Positions 41,035 through 49,843 of a stretch of 64,000 nucleotides of DNA are shown piece by piece. The DNA comes from an uncultured Eubacteriales bacterium. GTDB taxonomy: Bacteria; Bacillota; Clostridia; Lachnospirales; Lachnospiraceae. Under the pieces are notes generated by a model, which was not told the origin of the DNA, did not search any database, and was given only the letters and a program-made list of their open reading frames with translations. The translations under genes and the position numbers were made by a program. Each line of letters opens with the position of its first letter. Position 1 is the first letter of the stretch. The DNA is taken from the NCBI GenBank assembly GCA_900314845.1, contig OMWV01000004.1, forward strand, positions 1 through 64,000. Direction: 5' to 3'.

Positions 41035-42699
41035 TTATTTTGTCAGCTTTTTGTACATATCATCGTAGGAAAGACCGATCATGGACGTATCATCGACCTT
41101 GTCCCAGATCTTTGTGTCCCCTGTCGGGCTGCTGTAGAGCAGTACGCTTGAGAGCCGGTCAAAACCGTCCGAAAATGCCTGGGATCCTTCCTGGGCACTT
41201 ACTTCTTTCCCATTGTCCGTGAATGTGCCGCTGCTGTATGCAGAGAGGGCGTCTGTCTTCTCCCCTCCCTGACCGCTGTAGTCATCGTAATCATCATAGG
41301 ACCCGTCGTCATAGTCTCCATCATCATAAGATCCGTCGTCGTAGGATCCGTCATCATAGTCTCCGCCGTCGTAAGACCCATCGTCATAGTCTCCGTTATC
41401 ATAAGACCCGTCATCGCCGGATCCATCATCGTAAGATCCATCATCGTAGGCCCCGTCATCGTAAGACCCATCATCATAGGACCCGTCATCGTAAGAACCG
41501 TCATCATATGTCGTTGTGAGAGGAAGGCGGACCAGCTCACTGGTCAATCCCCCGGCGGATGCGGTCTGGGAGTCCTGGGTCATCTTCAGAGTTTTCGTCT
41601 CTTTCAGACTTCCGTCAGATTCCAGCTCATACCGGCTGAGATAATAGCTGACGGCGCCGTCGCCGTGCCTTCTGTATATCCAGATGGAATCCTTGTCCTT
41701 GTCCTGGTAAATGACATAGGAGGTGCCGGTGCCCGTGTTTTCATCCGTAAACATGAGGCTTTCATCGCTCCCGTCCGATATGGACTTAAATGGATATTCT
41801 ACTTCCACAGCCTTCTTGTTCCGATATGTGTAGATGTGGAGGATGCCGGGACCGTCGTCATCCTTCGATGTGAAGAAGAAGAGCTCCTTTGTCCCGTCTC
41901 CGTTTATATCACACAGGGCAGTCGGCCTTGTGTGGGCGGAATACTCCCAGTTATATCTGTCAATGTCATCCTTATAGTAGGAGAGGATGCCTGCGTAGGC
42001 GGCAAATGAACTGCCTCCGGTATCCAAAAGGTAGTTTTCTGATGTAAATCCCGACTTCTGGGTCTCATTGTAGATGCCGCAGAATGTCAGCGTCTTGGGG
42101 AGCCCGTCATAGAGCTTCCTGGAAGTCTTTATGATATCCCTGAATGTCTTCGGCAGGGAAGATGTCTTAAAACCGGGCATGTAAAGGGTGAGGCTGTCTC
42201 CCTGGTCCAGCCCGTAGGCATTTGTCGTGATAGTGCGGACTTTTTTGCTGATTGTTTCCTGACCCGGATTCTTCTTGAGAGTCAGATCGTCCAGCTTCAG
42301 CTTATAGGTCAGCTCATCTTTTCTTCCCAGAACGGAAACTCTGCCGGAAAAACTGCTCTTGTAGACAGTTCCCTTGGGATATTTCTTCCCGGTCATATTC
42401 TCTTCTTTGTCCCGGTAGCTGCCGGTAAAAGTTCCGTCGCCTCCGAACAGGATGGAAGTCGTCCAGCTTCCGCCGCCTCCGGAATAGGTAAACCTGACCC
42501 CGTCAAGAGACTTGAGAAGCTCTGTGGGATCTACAGCTTCTATCCGGACAGACTCGGTCTCGGTCACAGCAGAAGAGCCAGTCTCCTCTGTCTGGAAGCC
42601 GCTGCCCTTATCTGACCGGGTGCAGCCGCCAAGTCCCAGAGCGGCAGCAGACGCCACTGCTGAAAAGAGAATGAGATTCTGCCTGATTCTGAACTTCAT
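41035..42699 (-). CDS. Lipoprotein with pentapeptide YDDGS repeats
   Basis: A 554-residue secreted lipoprotein. A signal peptide ends in the lipobox LGGC. Residues about 50-390 have no family I recognise but include beta-rich segments and a DINGDGTKELFFF block that resembles FG-GAP/EF-hand-like calcium loops. Then come 14 repeats of YDDGS with small variants (nt 41299-41508), strongly acidic and probably flexible or calcium-binding, and a C-terminal segment of about 75 residues. The role is unknown; surface display and cation binding are reasonable guesses. Confidence 0.7.
   Translation of the reverse strand: MKFRIRQNLILFSAVASAAALGLGGCTRSDKGSGFQTEETGSSAVTETESVRIEAVDPTELLKSLDGVRFTYSGGGGSWTTSILFGGDGTFTGSYRDKEENMTGKKYPKGTVYKSSFSGRVSVLGRKDELTYKLKLDDLTLKKNPGQETISKKVRTITTNAYGLDQGDSLTLYMPGFKTSSLPKTFRDIIKTSRKLYDGLPKTLTFCGIYNETQKSGFTSENYLLDTGGSSFAAYAGILSYYKDDIDRYNWEYSAHTRPTALCDINGDGTKELFFFTSKDDDGPGILHIYTYRNKKAVEVEYPFKSISDGSDESLMFTDENTGTGTSYVIYQDKDKDSIWIYRRHGDGAVSYYLSRYELESDGSLKETKTLKMTQDSQTASAGGLTSELVRLPLTTTYDDGSYDDGSYDDGSYDDGAYDDGSYDDGSGDDGSYDNGDYDDGSYDGGDYDDGSYDDGSYDDGDYDDGSYDDYDDYSGQGGEKTDALSAYSSGTFTDNGKEVSAQEGSQAFSDGFDRLSSVLLYSSPTGDTKIWDKVDDTSMIGLSYDDMYKKLTK
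41299..41508 (-). repeat. 14 tandem 15-bp repeats (YDDGS codons)
   Basis: Fourteen consecutive 15-bp units, 210 bp in all, encode YDDGS with variants YDDGA, GDDGS, YDNGD, YDGGD and YDDGD. Codon use differs between units at third positions, so the array is not a fresh expansion throughout. Unit length keeps the frame whatever the copy number. Confidence 0.92.
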
Positions 42700-42773
42700 C
42701 TGAGAAAGACCTCCGCATTATCATTGATTCCTACAAAAATTAATTATAGCATGAAAGAATAACGGTATCCATA

Positions 42774-43595
42774 TTAAAGGCAGTTATTCTCTATAAATTC
42801 CGCCACCCCGTCCTGGTCGTTGCTCAGCGTGACGAACTGAGCGGATGCCTTGAGCTGGTCAGAGGCATTCCCCATGGCTATGCCGGCGCCGGCATATTCT
42901 ATGAGTTCCAGATCGTTGAGACTGTCCCCGAAAGCCGCTGTCTCCTCCCGGCTCGTTCCCAGCCGGTCCGTCAGAAAATCAAGGGCTGCCGCCTTGCTGA
43001 CAGAGCCGTCTGCTATCTCCAGGTAATAGGGGGTAGAAGCTGTTATGTACAGATCGCCTGCCTGGGCGACCTGGCGGCGGGTCCTCTCCTTGAGGGCCTG
43101 ATCCGCGATCAGCATGAATATGCCCTCTATCTCGCAGCTGTGATCCCGGATAAATGCATACATATCGTCAATGGGTGTCCGGGTCGCCTGTACATATTCC
43201 CGCATATGGACAGGAATGCCGAAGAGGGTCGGATCCTCAAAGTAGGCGCGGGGCGTGTAGCATCTGCCCCCTATAGCCGCTTCACAGGGAAAGTCAGCTC
43301 CCTCTATCAGAGGCAGGAGCTTTCTGATACTGGCACTGTCTATGTCGTTGGCGTATATCCTTTTCATATCCGGCAGATGGAAGATACTGGAGCCGTTGGA
43401 TGTGATGGCATAGCTGATCCCCTCTATCTCAAGTACTTCCTGAGGGAGAGCGCTTTTTGGGCGTCCGCTGGCGATCACGATCCGGATCCCTCTGTCCATG
43501 GCCTGCCTGAGAGCTGCCCTGTTCCTGACGCTGACATGTTTGGCAGAGTCGAGCAGGGTGCCGTCAAGGTCAAGTGCTATAAGTCTTATACTCAT
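42774..43595 (-). CDS. Cof-type HAD-IIB sugar-phosphatase-like hydrolase
   Basis: A 273-residue HAD hydrolase: the nucleophile motif DLDGTLLDS at 8-16, IASGRPKSAL near 40-49, the IIB-type cap with beta-sheet (about 85-185), and the metal-binding FGDSLNDLEL near 222-231. This is the Cof subgroup, cytoplasmic phosphatases for sugar phosphates, FMN or pyridoxal phosphate. The substrate is not predictable from sequence. The start has GAGG upstream. Confidence 0.88.
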   Translation of the reverse strand: MSIRLIALDLDGTLLDSAKHVSVRNRAALRQAMDRGIRIVIASGRPKSALPQEVLEIEGISYAITSNGSSIFHLPDMKRIYANDIDSASIRKLLPLIEGADFPCEAAIGGRCYTPRAYFEDPTLFGIPVHMREYVQATRTPIDDMYAFIRDHSCEIEGIFMLIADQALKERTRRQVAQAGDLYITASTPYYLEIADGSVSKAAALDFLTDRLGTSREETAAFGDSLNDLELIEYAGAGIAMGNASDQLKASAQFVTLSNDQDGVAEFIENNCL

Positions 43596-43858
43596 TGAGC
43601 CACCTCATTTTGTAAGGATTATACGATGATTTTATCAGTTTTGCCCATACCCTTCAACTCTTTTTCCAATTGGGAGATGAATTGTCCGATAATATGTAAA
43701 ATGTAGACAAAGTTTCGTATAACAGCCGTCACCCGCCTTTAAAAAAAGCGGATACAAGTATATAATATACAATATAGGCATCAGAGCAGGGGAAAATGGC
43801 TCTGCGTGTCTATGAAAGATATTATGCTATGTAAATGTTTTTTCAGGGAGGGTATAGA

Positions 43859-45592
43859 ATGGATTATAAGGAAAAGTATGAGCAGTGGCGTGACGACCCC
43901 TATTTTGATGAAGAGACCAGGCAGGAGCTGAAGGCGATAAGCGCGGATGACAATGAGATAAAGGAAAGGTTTTATCAGGATCTGGAGTTCGGAACCGCCG
44001 GCCTTCGAGGGATCATCGGCGCCGGCACGAACCGCATGAATGTCTACGTTGTCAGGAAGACGACCCAGGGACTTGCCAATTATATCATTTCTCAGAATGG
44101 TCAGGACAGGGGAGTAGCCATATCCTATGATTCCAGACATATGTCGCCGGAATTCGCGCAGGAAAGCGCGCTCTGCCTGGCAGCCAACGGCATCAGGGCT
44201 TATATATTCGACGAGCTCAGGCCGACACCGGAGCTTTCCTTCGCCGTCAGACAGCTGGGATGCATTGCCGGCATCAATATAACGGCAAGCCACAATCCCT
44301 CCAATTACAATGGCTACAAGGTTTACTGGGAAGACGGCGCCCAGATCACTCCTCCTCATGACACGGGCATCATGGCCCAGGTAAAAGCTGTTACGGACTT
44401 TGCCAATGTCCACACGATGGCAAAGGAGGAGGCGGTGAAAGCCGGCCTTTACAAGGTGATCGGCTCCGAGATAGATGACGTCTATATTGAGCAGCTCAAG
44501 AAACAGGTAAAGAATCCCGAGATTATAAAGGATTACGCAGACCAGATCAATATCGTCTATACGCCTCTGCACGGCACAGGCAATAAGCTGGCCCGCCGGA
44601 TCCTGAAGGAGATTGGTTTTAAGAATGTACATGTCGTGCCCGAACAGGAGCTGCCGGACGGAGATTTCCCCACAGTCTCCTATCCGAATCCCGAGGCTGA
44701 GGAAGCATTTGAACTGGGACTTTCCCTGGCAAAGAAACTGGACGCGGATCTTGTCCTTGCCACGGATCCCGACGCAGACAGACTTGGCTGCCGGGTAAGG
44801 GATTCTCAGGGCGTTTATCATACCCTGACCGGCAATATGTCCGGCTGCCTCCTGGCTGAGTACACGATAAGTCAGATAGCGGCAAAGCAGGGCCTTCCCG
44901 CCGACGGCGCCCTGATAAAGACGATCGTTACGACAAATATGGCTGACGCCATCGCCAGGAATTACGGGATCGATCTGATAGAATGCCTGACGGGATTCAA
45001 GTATATCGGCCAGCAGATCCTGAAGTTCGAGACGACAGGGAAGGGGACATATCTCTTTGGATTTGAGGAGAGCTACGGCTGCCTGATCGGGACTCATGCC
45101 CGCGATAAGGATGCCATCGTAGCTGTCATGGCCCTGGCTGAGGCGGCTGCTTACTATAAGTCCAAGGGGATGAATCTCTGGGATGCCATGCTTGCCATGT
45201 ATGAGAAGTACGGTTACTACAAGGATGATATAAAGTCTGTCTCCATGTCCGGAATCGCAGGACAGCAGAAGATCCAGTCTATCATGGATACTCTGAGGCA
45301 GAATCCCCCGGCTCAGATCGGTGGATACAAGGTGACGGCTGTAAGAGACTACAAGAAGGATATCATTACCGATACGGCTTCCGGTCAGACAAGGTCTACC
45401 GGCCTTCCCACATCCAACGTTCTCTACTATGATATGGAAGATGACGCCTGGGTATGTGTAAGACCTTCCGGTACGGAGCCTAAGGTAAAGTTCTATTATG
45501 GGATAAAGGGAAGCTCCCTCGAGGACGCGGACGCAAAGTCCGAGGCTCTCGGAAGCGCAGTCCTTGCCATGATAGACACCATGGGCATCTGA
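43859..45592 (+). CDS. Phosphoglucomutase/phosphomannomutase (PgcA-like alpha-D-phosphohexomutase)
   Basis: The 577-residue enzyme interconverts glucose 1- and 6-phosphate (and perhaps mannose phosphates), feeding UDP-glucose and other nucleotide sugars. The phosphoserine loop TASHNPSNYNGYK is near 142-154, the magnesium loop DPDADRLG near 304-311, the sugar-specificity loop GFEESYG near 398-404 and the phosphate-binding RPSGTEPKVKFY near 533-544. The extra length at the N-terminus matches Firmicutes PgcA. The start 43859 follows GGGAGGG. Confidence 0.92.
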   Translation: MDYKEKYEQWRDDPYFDEETRQELKAISADDNEIKERFYQDLEFGTAGLRGIIGAGTNRMNVYVVRKTTQGLANYIISQNGQDRGVAISYDSRHMSPEFAQESALCLAANGIRAYIFDELRPTPELSFAVRQLGCIAGINITASHNPSNYNGYKVYWEDGAQITPPHDTGIMAQVKAVTDFANVHTMAKEEAVKAGLYKVIGSEIDDVYIEQLKKQVKNPEIIKDYADQINIVYTPLHGTGNKLARRILKEIGFKNVHVVPEQELPDGDFPTVSYPNPEAEEAFELGLSLAKKLDADLVLATDPDADRLGCRVRDSQGVYHTLTGNMSGCLLAEYTISQIAAKQGLPADGALIKTIVTTNMADAIARNYGIDLIECLTGFKYIGQQILKFETTGKGTYLFGFEESYGCLIGTHARDKDAIVAVMALAEAAAYYKSKGMNLWDAMLAMYEKYGYYKDDIKSVSMSGIAGQQKIQSIMDTLRQNPPAQIGGYKVTAVRDYKKDIITDTASGQTRSTGLPTSNVLYYDMEDDAWVCVRPSGTEPKVKFYYGIKGSSLEDADAKSEALGSAVLAMIDTMGI

Positions 45593-45611
45593 CAGGGAAT
45601 TTATCCTATGA

Positions 45612-45647
45612 AAATGGCTGCCTCCCGGTGAGGGCTGGCAGCCATTT
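45612..45647. terminator. Hairpin after phosphoglucomutase
   Basis: AAATGGCTGC (45612-45621) and GCAGCCATTT (45638-45647) make a perfect 10-bp stem with a 16-nt loop between the convergent phosphoglucomutase and minus-strand lipoprotein genes. T-runs are short, so the efficiency is uncertain. Confidence 0.65.
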
Positions 45648-45670
45648 CTGTGATGCTGTGAAAAAGTATA

Positions 45671-46366
45671 TTATTTCAGAGGAAGGATCAGGTCGAAGAC
45701 AGCCTTGATCTGGTCCGGGTCGGCGGTGTAGAGACCCTTATCATTCTCCTTATAGACGAGGTTTTTTTCGACCGCGTCTCCGGTCCGGATATCTCCCAGG
45801 TGATCCCTGAGTATGGACATGACGCCCTGCAGGTAAGTATCAGCGTACTGGGTGCTGGTCTTATCCTTATACTTGTGGGCGTTGTTCTTTTTGTTAAAGG
45901 AATCCGTGAACTTCTGGATATCTGATGAGCAGTCGGAGAAGATCAGGATAGGGCTGACTGAGACGATGGCTCCTGCCTCATCTTCTGCCCCGCTGCCTTC
46001 GCCGGTCTGGGCTGTGGCCCGGGGATCCGATACTGTATACACAGCCTGTTCATAGAGCATGTTTATGAAATTCCGGATATCTTCTCTGCAGGCGGAGGAT
46101 GGCCGCAGATTGCCGTACATGGCTATCAGCGTGTCGACCTTCTCGTCTATGAGGTCTTCTCTCTGGGCGGAGAGATCAGCTGTGGTGACTCCGGTGAATT
46201 CGGAATAATCTGTATAGTCGGCCTTGCAGACAGAATCGAGCAGGGCACCGGTAAAGGCCGGGGCGCTGAATGTCTTCCCGCAGCCGGAAACAAAAAGGAG
46301 ACTGGCAAGCAGTGCCAGTATACTGATCCTGCAAAATTTTATCTTAAAAAGTATAATATTTTTCAT
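45671..46366 (-). CDS. Uncharacterised lipoprotein
   Basis: The protein (231 aa from ATG 46366) starts with a basic segment and a hydrophobic core ending in the lipobox VSGC. The mature part is mostly helical (for example DLSAQREDLIDEKVDTL and DIRNFINMLYEQAV, parts of one long helical region) and I do not recognise it; similar DUF-type lipoproteins are common in Lachnospiraceae. Earlier in-frame starts exist at about 46378 and 46408; 46366 gives the most normal signal peptide, but the ribosome site AAAGGTG is not ideally spaced for any of them. Confidence 0.6.
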   Translation of the reverse strand: MKNIILFKIKFCRISILALLASLLFVSGCGKTFSAPAFTGALLDSVCKADYTDYSEFTGVTTADLSAQREDLIDEKVDTLIAMYGNLRPSSACREDIRNFINMLYEQAVYTVSDPRATAQTGEGSGAEDEAGAIVSVSPILIFSDCSSDIQKFTDSFNKKNNAHKYKDKTSTQYADTYLQGVMSILRDHLGDIRTGDAVEKNLVYKENDKGLYTADPDQIKAVFDLILPLK

Positions 46367-46515
46367 AACATCTATCATATCACCTTTTGCCTTGAACTTC
46401 TTCAACAAAAATCTACGATAATTACAAAATCAATGGTCATTTCTTACAATTTGCGATTAATTCGTATACGAAATATCATCAAAACAGAGAAAAACGGGTG
46501 AAAATACTGTGCAAA

Positions 46516-46544
46516 TTGACATTTCGTTGACAATGTTGTATAAT
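46516..46544 (+). promoter_or_regulatory. Consensus sigma-A promoter of veg
   Basis: TTGACA at 46516-46521 and TATAAT at 46539-46544 are both perfect and separated by exactly 17 nt. A second TTGACA at 46527-46532 overlaps the spacer. The arrangement predicts strong constitutive transcription of veg, which is known for a strong promoter in Bacillus. Confidence 0.9.
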
Positions 46545-46596
46545 ATATTCAGTTCACTGCAGTATTTTCTGCTGAAGTTTGAAAGAGGTGGTACTT

Positions 46597-46851
46597 TTGC
46601 AGAAGAGCGATATTATCAATGTAAGGCGTGCCGTTGATGCCAACATTGGGCGCAGGGTACGTGTGAGAGCTAATAAGGGAAGACATAAGTTTGCCATAGC
46701 CGAAGGCGTGATCACCAAGAGCTATCCCAGCATATTTACCGTAAGGCTTTTTGATGACGGAGATCTCTCTGACAGGATGGTTTCCTACAGCTACACAGAT
46801 GTTCTTACGAAGGATGTTCAGCTTGTGATATGTGAGTCGCAGCCTATCTGA
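46597..46851 (+). CDS. veg: Veg family protein
   Basis: The 84-residue protein matches Veg: SDIINVRRAVDANIGRRV and GRHKFAIAEGVI as consecutive conserved blocks, then YPSIFTV and SYSYTDVLT. In Bacillus subtilis Veg affects biofilm matrix gene expression and spore outgrowth; its biochemical role is unclear. The start is TTG 46597, with AAAGAGGTGG upstream; an earlier TTG lies before that ribosome site. A consensus promoter precedes it and a terminator follows it. Confidence 0.93.
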   Translation: MQKSDIINVRRAVDANIGRRVRVRANKGRHKFAIAEGVITKSYPSIFTVRLFDDGDLSDRMVSYSYTDVLTKDVQLVICESQPI

Positions 46852-46872
46852 GACTGGTATTGCGAATTAGGC

Positions 46873-46916
46873 AGCCGTATATGGATCCGTAATCTGGGGT
46901 CTGTATACGGCTTTTT
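46873..46916 (+). terminator. Rho-independent terminator after veg
   Basis: AGCCGTATA (46873-46881) pairs with TATACGGCT (46904-46912), followed by TTTT. The loop is 22 nt. It lies 22 nt after the veg stop. Confidence 0.8.
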
Positions 46917-46987
46917 GCTTGTGTTAGACATTTTTCCCCATTGCGTGTATACTTTATGATAAATAATATTATTTTCCGGAGGTAATC

Positions 46988-48565
46988 ATGACCGAAGAGT
47001 TAAGGCATCACAGGCCCAGATATTCAGGCATCCTTCTGCATCCGACTTCTCTGCCGGGCAGGTATGGAATAGGGGATCTGGGGCAGGAAGCCTATGATTT
47101 TGTGGATTTTCTTGACAGGGCCGGGCAGAGCCTGTGGCAGGTGCTGCCGCTGGGGCCGACGGGGTTCGGCGATTCCCCTTACCAGCCTTATTCTGCCTTT
47201 GCAGGCCAGCCCCTGTTCATCAGTCCGGACAGGCTCTATGAGAGGGGCCTGATCAGGAAGAGGGATCTGCTCTTCAAAGAGAAGGCCTATGCCCTGACCA
47301 GGTACAGGGAGCCGAATTTTAATCGATACAGCGTAGATTATGACCAGGTAAGAGAATATAAGGAGTCCATCCTGAGGAGCGCTTATGTAGGATTTTTGTC
47401 AGACAGGCATGGGCTGGGACAGGAGTTTGATGCTTTTTGTCAGAGTCAGGCTTACTGGCTCGACGATTACGCCCTTTTCATGGCCCTGAAGGCTCAGCAC
47501 AGGGGAGCCCCCTGGACCAGCTGGGATAAGTCTTGCCGCAATATGGACGGACAGGCCAGGAAGGAAGCTTTAAGGAGCCTGGGAGACAGGGCGGATTATT
47601 TCAGATTCGAGCAGTTTCTTTTCTTCAGACAGTGGAAGGCTCTGAAGAAGTACGCGAACGGGAAAGGCATTTCCATTATAGGAGATATTCCCATATTTGT
47701 TTCCCCGGACGGAGCGGATGTCTGGGCAAATAAAGAACTCTTCCGGCTGGACAGGGATTATCTTCCCAGGGAGGTGGCGGGTGTGCCCCCGGATTACTTT
47801 TCCGAGACCGGCCAGCTCTGGGGGAATCCCCTCTATCAGTGGAATGTCCACAGAAAGACTGGCTACAGCTGGTGGATCGCGCGGATCAGAAAGCAGCTGG
47901 AGCTGGCGGATATCCTGAGGATCGATCATTTCAGAGGCTTTGAGGCCTACTGGGCCGTGAAGAGGGGGAGCGAGACCGCTGTGGGCGGCCGCTGGATAAA
48001 GGGGCCCGGAGCGTCATTTTTCAGGGCTCTGAAGAAGGAATTCGGAGATCATCTCCCCATTATCGCTGAGGACCTGGGAGTGATAACGCCTGCCGTGGAG
48101 AAGCTCAGAGACCGATTCGGTTTCCCGGGCATGAAGATCCTCCAATTTGCTTTTGAGAGCGGTGAGGAGAGCGATTATCTTCCTTATCTCTATGATGAAA
48201 ACTGTGTCTGCTACACGGGGACGCATGACAATGATACAGCTCTCGGCTGGTATCTGAGCACAAGTGAAGAAAACAGGAGCAGGGCCCGCCGATATATGAT
48301 GTGCAGCGGAGATGATATCAGCTGGAACTTTATCCGGACGGCGGTCTCCTCCACTGCCAGATATGTGGTATTTCCCATGCAGGATGTGCTGGGCTACGGC
48401 GGAGACTGCAGGATGAACACGCCCGGGACGCCCTCGGGCAACTGGAGATGGCGCTGCACCCGGGAGGCTTTGAATCCTCAGACGGCGGATGGGCTGAGAA
48501 GCCTCTGCCGCATATACGGGCGCGATAAGGACAGGCTATTGCATATTTTGGAGGAGAGTAAATGA
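46988..48565 (+). CDS. malQ: 4-alpha-glucanotransferase
   Basis: A 525-residue GH77 enzyme that moves maltodextrin segments between glucans in maltose and glycogen metabolism, in the cytoplasm. Signatures run in order: the N-terminal GILLHPTSLPGRYGIGDLG region (in parts near 14-32), SPYQPYSAFAGQP near 65-77, the nucleophile aspartate in ILRIDHFRGFEAYW near 311-324, the acid glutamate in IIAEDLGVITPAV near 358-370, and CYTGTHDNDT near 411-420. GGAGG lies 6 nt before the ATG. It overlaps plsC by 4 nt. Confidence 0.94.
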   Translation: MTEELRHHRPRYSGILLHPTSLPGRYGIGDLGQEAYDFVDFLDRAGQSLWQVLPLGPTGFGDSPYQPYSAFAGQPLFISPDRLYERGLIRKRDLLFKEKAYALTRYREPNFNRYSVDYDQVREYKESILRSAYVGFLSDRHGLGQEFDAFCQSQAYWLDDYALFMALKAQHRGAPWTSWDKSCRNMDGQARKEALRSLGDRADYFRFEQFLFFRQWKALKKYANGKGISIIGDIPIFVSPDGADVWANKELFRLDRDYLPREVAGVPPDYFSETGQLWGNPLYQWNVHRKTGYSWWIARIRKQLELADILRIDHFRGFEAYWAVKRGSETAVGGRWIKGPGASFFRALKKEFGDHLPIIAEDLGVITPAVEKLRDRFGFPGMKILQFAFESGEESDYLPYLYDENCVCYTGTHDNDTALGWYLSTSEENRSRARRYMMCSGDDISWNFIRTAVSSTARYVVFPMQDVLGYGGDCRMNTPGTPSGNWRWRCTREALNPQTADGLRSLCRIYGRDKDRLLHILEESK

Positions 48566-49299
48566 TAAGAACGATCATAGCCCTTTGTTATCTGGCCTTT
48601 TATTTTATCATCAGCTTTCCCATGTTCCTTGTGGAGAAGATCGTAAGATCCGTATCCGGCTCTGAAAAGAGCATGGGGATGGCCTGCTCTTTTATCTCCT
48701 GGGGTTTTTTGTGCGTAAAAGCCATAGCCGGGACCAGGCTGACGGTGATAGGGAAGGAGAAAGTGCCGGAGGATGAGGCAGTCCTTTACATCAGCAATCA
48801 CAGGAGCATTTTTGATATCGTGCTTCTCTTTCCCCTCCTCAATAACCCGACTGCCATTCTGGCCAAGAAGTCTATAGAGAAGGTTCCTGTGATAAGCAGA
48901 TGGATGAAGGTGGTCCGCTGCCAGTTCCTGGACAGGAATGACATCAAGCAGGGGCTGCAGTGTATCCTTAACTGCATCCGCTTTGCAAAAGAGGGAGAGT
49001 CCGTTCTCATCTTCCCGGAGGGGACAAGGTCCAAGACCCGGGATATGGGAGAGTTCAAGGACGGAAGCTTTAAGGTCGCCCAGAAGTCGGGCTGCAGGAT
49101 CGTCCCTGTCGCCGTGACAAACACAGATCAGATATTCGAGGCTCATCTGCCCTGGCTGGCTGCGCAGAATGTAACGATAGAGTTCGCGGAACCCATAGAT
49201 ATGAAAGAGCTGCCTGCCGAGGAGAAGAAACACATCGGGGAGTATGTCCATAAGCTTGTTGAGGATATGTATATCAGGAACAGGGACGCAGTGAATTAA
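48562..49299 (+). CDS. plsC: 1-acyl-sn-glycerol-3-phosphate acyltransferase
   Basis: A membrane-associated acyltransferase (245 aa) that acylates lysophosphatidic acid in phospholipid synthesis. An N-terminal hydrophobic region (about 5-55) precedes the catalytic HX4D motif NHRSIFD near 75-81 and the second motif FPEGTRSK near 151-158. ATGA overlap with malQ implies translational coupling, although the functions are unrelated. Confidence 0.92.
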   Translation: MIRTIIALCYLAFYFIISFPMFLVEKIVRSVSGSEKSMGMACSFISWGFLCVKAIAGTRLTVIGKEKVPEDEAVLYISNHRSIFDIVLLFPLLNNPTAILAKKSIEKVPVISRWMKVVRCQFLDRNDIKQGLQCILNCIRFAKEGESVLIFPEGTRSKTRDMGEFKDGSFKVAQKSGCRIVPVAVTNTDQIFEAHLPWLAAQNVTIEFAEPIDMKELPAEEKKHIGEYVHKLVEDMYIRNRDAVN

Positions 49300-49370
49300 T
49301 TGTGGACAAGTTGCCGGAAAAATGCTAAACTATTACGGCAGTATTTAATTTTTTGTGAGGAGGATGTATC

Positions 49371-49838
49371 GTGTCATTATTTCCTGTGGCAGCAATATCA
49401 ACGCCTACCATTGTGCTGCTGATCGTAATCGCGGCTATGGTTGTGGTGCTTATCGTTTTGACAGTGGTCGGCAACAAGGAGAAGAAGAAAGCTGACGAAG
49501 CGCAGGCCCAGCTGGAAGAAGCGGCTATGCCGATGTCGATGCTTGTCATAGATAAGAAGAAGATGAGGATGAACGAGTCGGGACTGCCCAAGATGGTGAT
49601 AGATAACGTCCCCAAGCGTTACCGCCGCAATAAGGTCCCCATCGTCAAGGCCAAGGTCGGCCCCAAGATCATGTCTTTCATGTGCGATGAGAAGCTGTTT
49701 GATATGGTCCCTGTGAAGAAGGAGATAAAGGCCATGGTCAGCGGCATCTATATCATCAGTGTAAAAGGAATGAGGGGAGCCGTGATAGCACCCCCCAAGA
49801 AGAAGACAGGATTCTTCAGCCGGTTCAGGAAAAAGTAA
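49371..49838 (+). CDS. Uncharacterised single-pass membrane protein
   Basis: A 155-residue protein with one N-terminal helix (about 10-35), a short helical charged segment (38-52) and a lysine-rich soluble domain (about 55-140) including MVPVKKEIKAMVSG and ending in KKKTGFFSRFRKK. I know no function; the pattern of a membrane anchor with a basic cytoplasmic domain occurs in Lachnospiraceae. The start is GTG 49371 with GAGGAGGA upstream. It stands alone between plsC and the convergent cca gene. Confidence 0.65.
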   Translation: MSLFPVAAISTPTIVLLIVIAAMVVVLIVLTVVGNKEKKKADEAQAQLEEAAMPMSMLVIDKKKMRMNESGLPKMVIDNVPKRYRRNKVPIVKAKVGPKIMSFMCDEKLFDMVPVKKEIKAMVSGIYIISVKGMRGAVIAPPKKKTGFFSRFRKK

Positions 49839-49843
49839 GAAAA

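Noticed and set aside
41299-41508. A CRISPR array
   Set aside because: The 15-bp units are contiguous without spacers and encode an in-frame pentapeptide repeat.
41199-41540. Long open frames antisense to and overlapping the YDDGS repeat region
   Set aside because: They exist because 15-bp repeats keep all frames open; the residue composition (Met/Thr or His/Arg runs) is not protein-like.
43781-45097. A 438-codon minus-strand open frame
   Set aside because: It is antisense to the phosphoglucomutase gene and has no family pattern.
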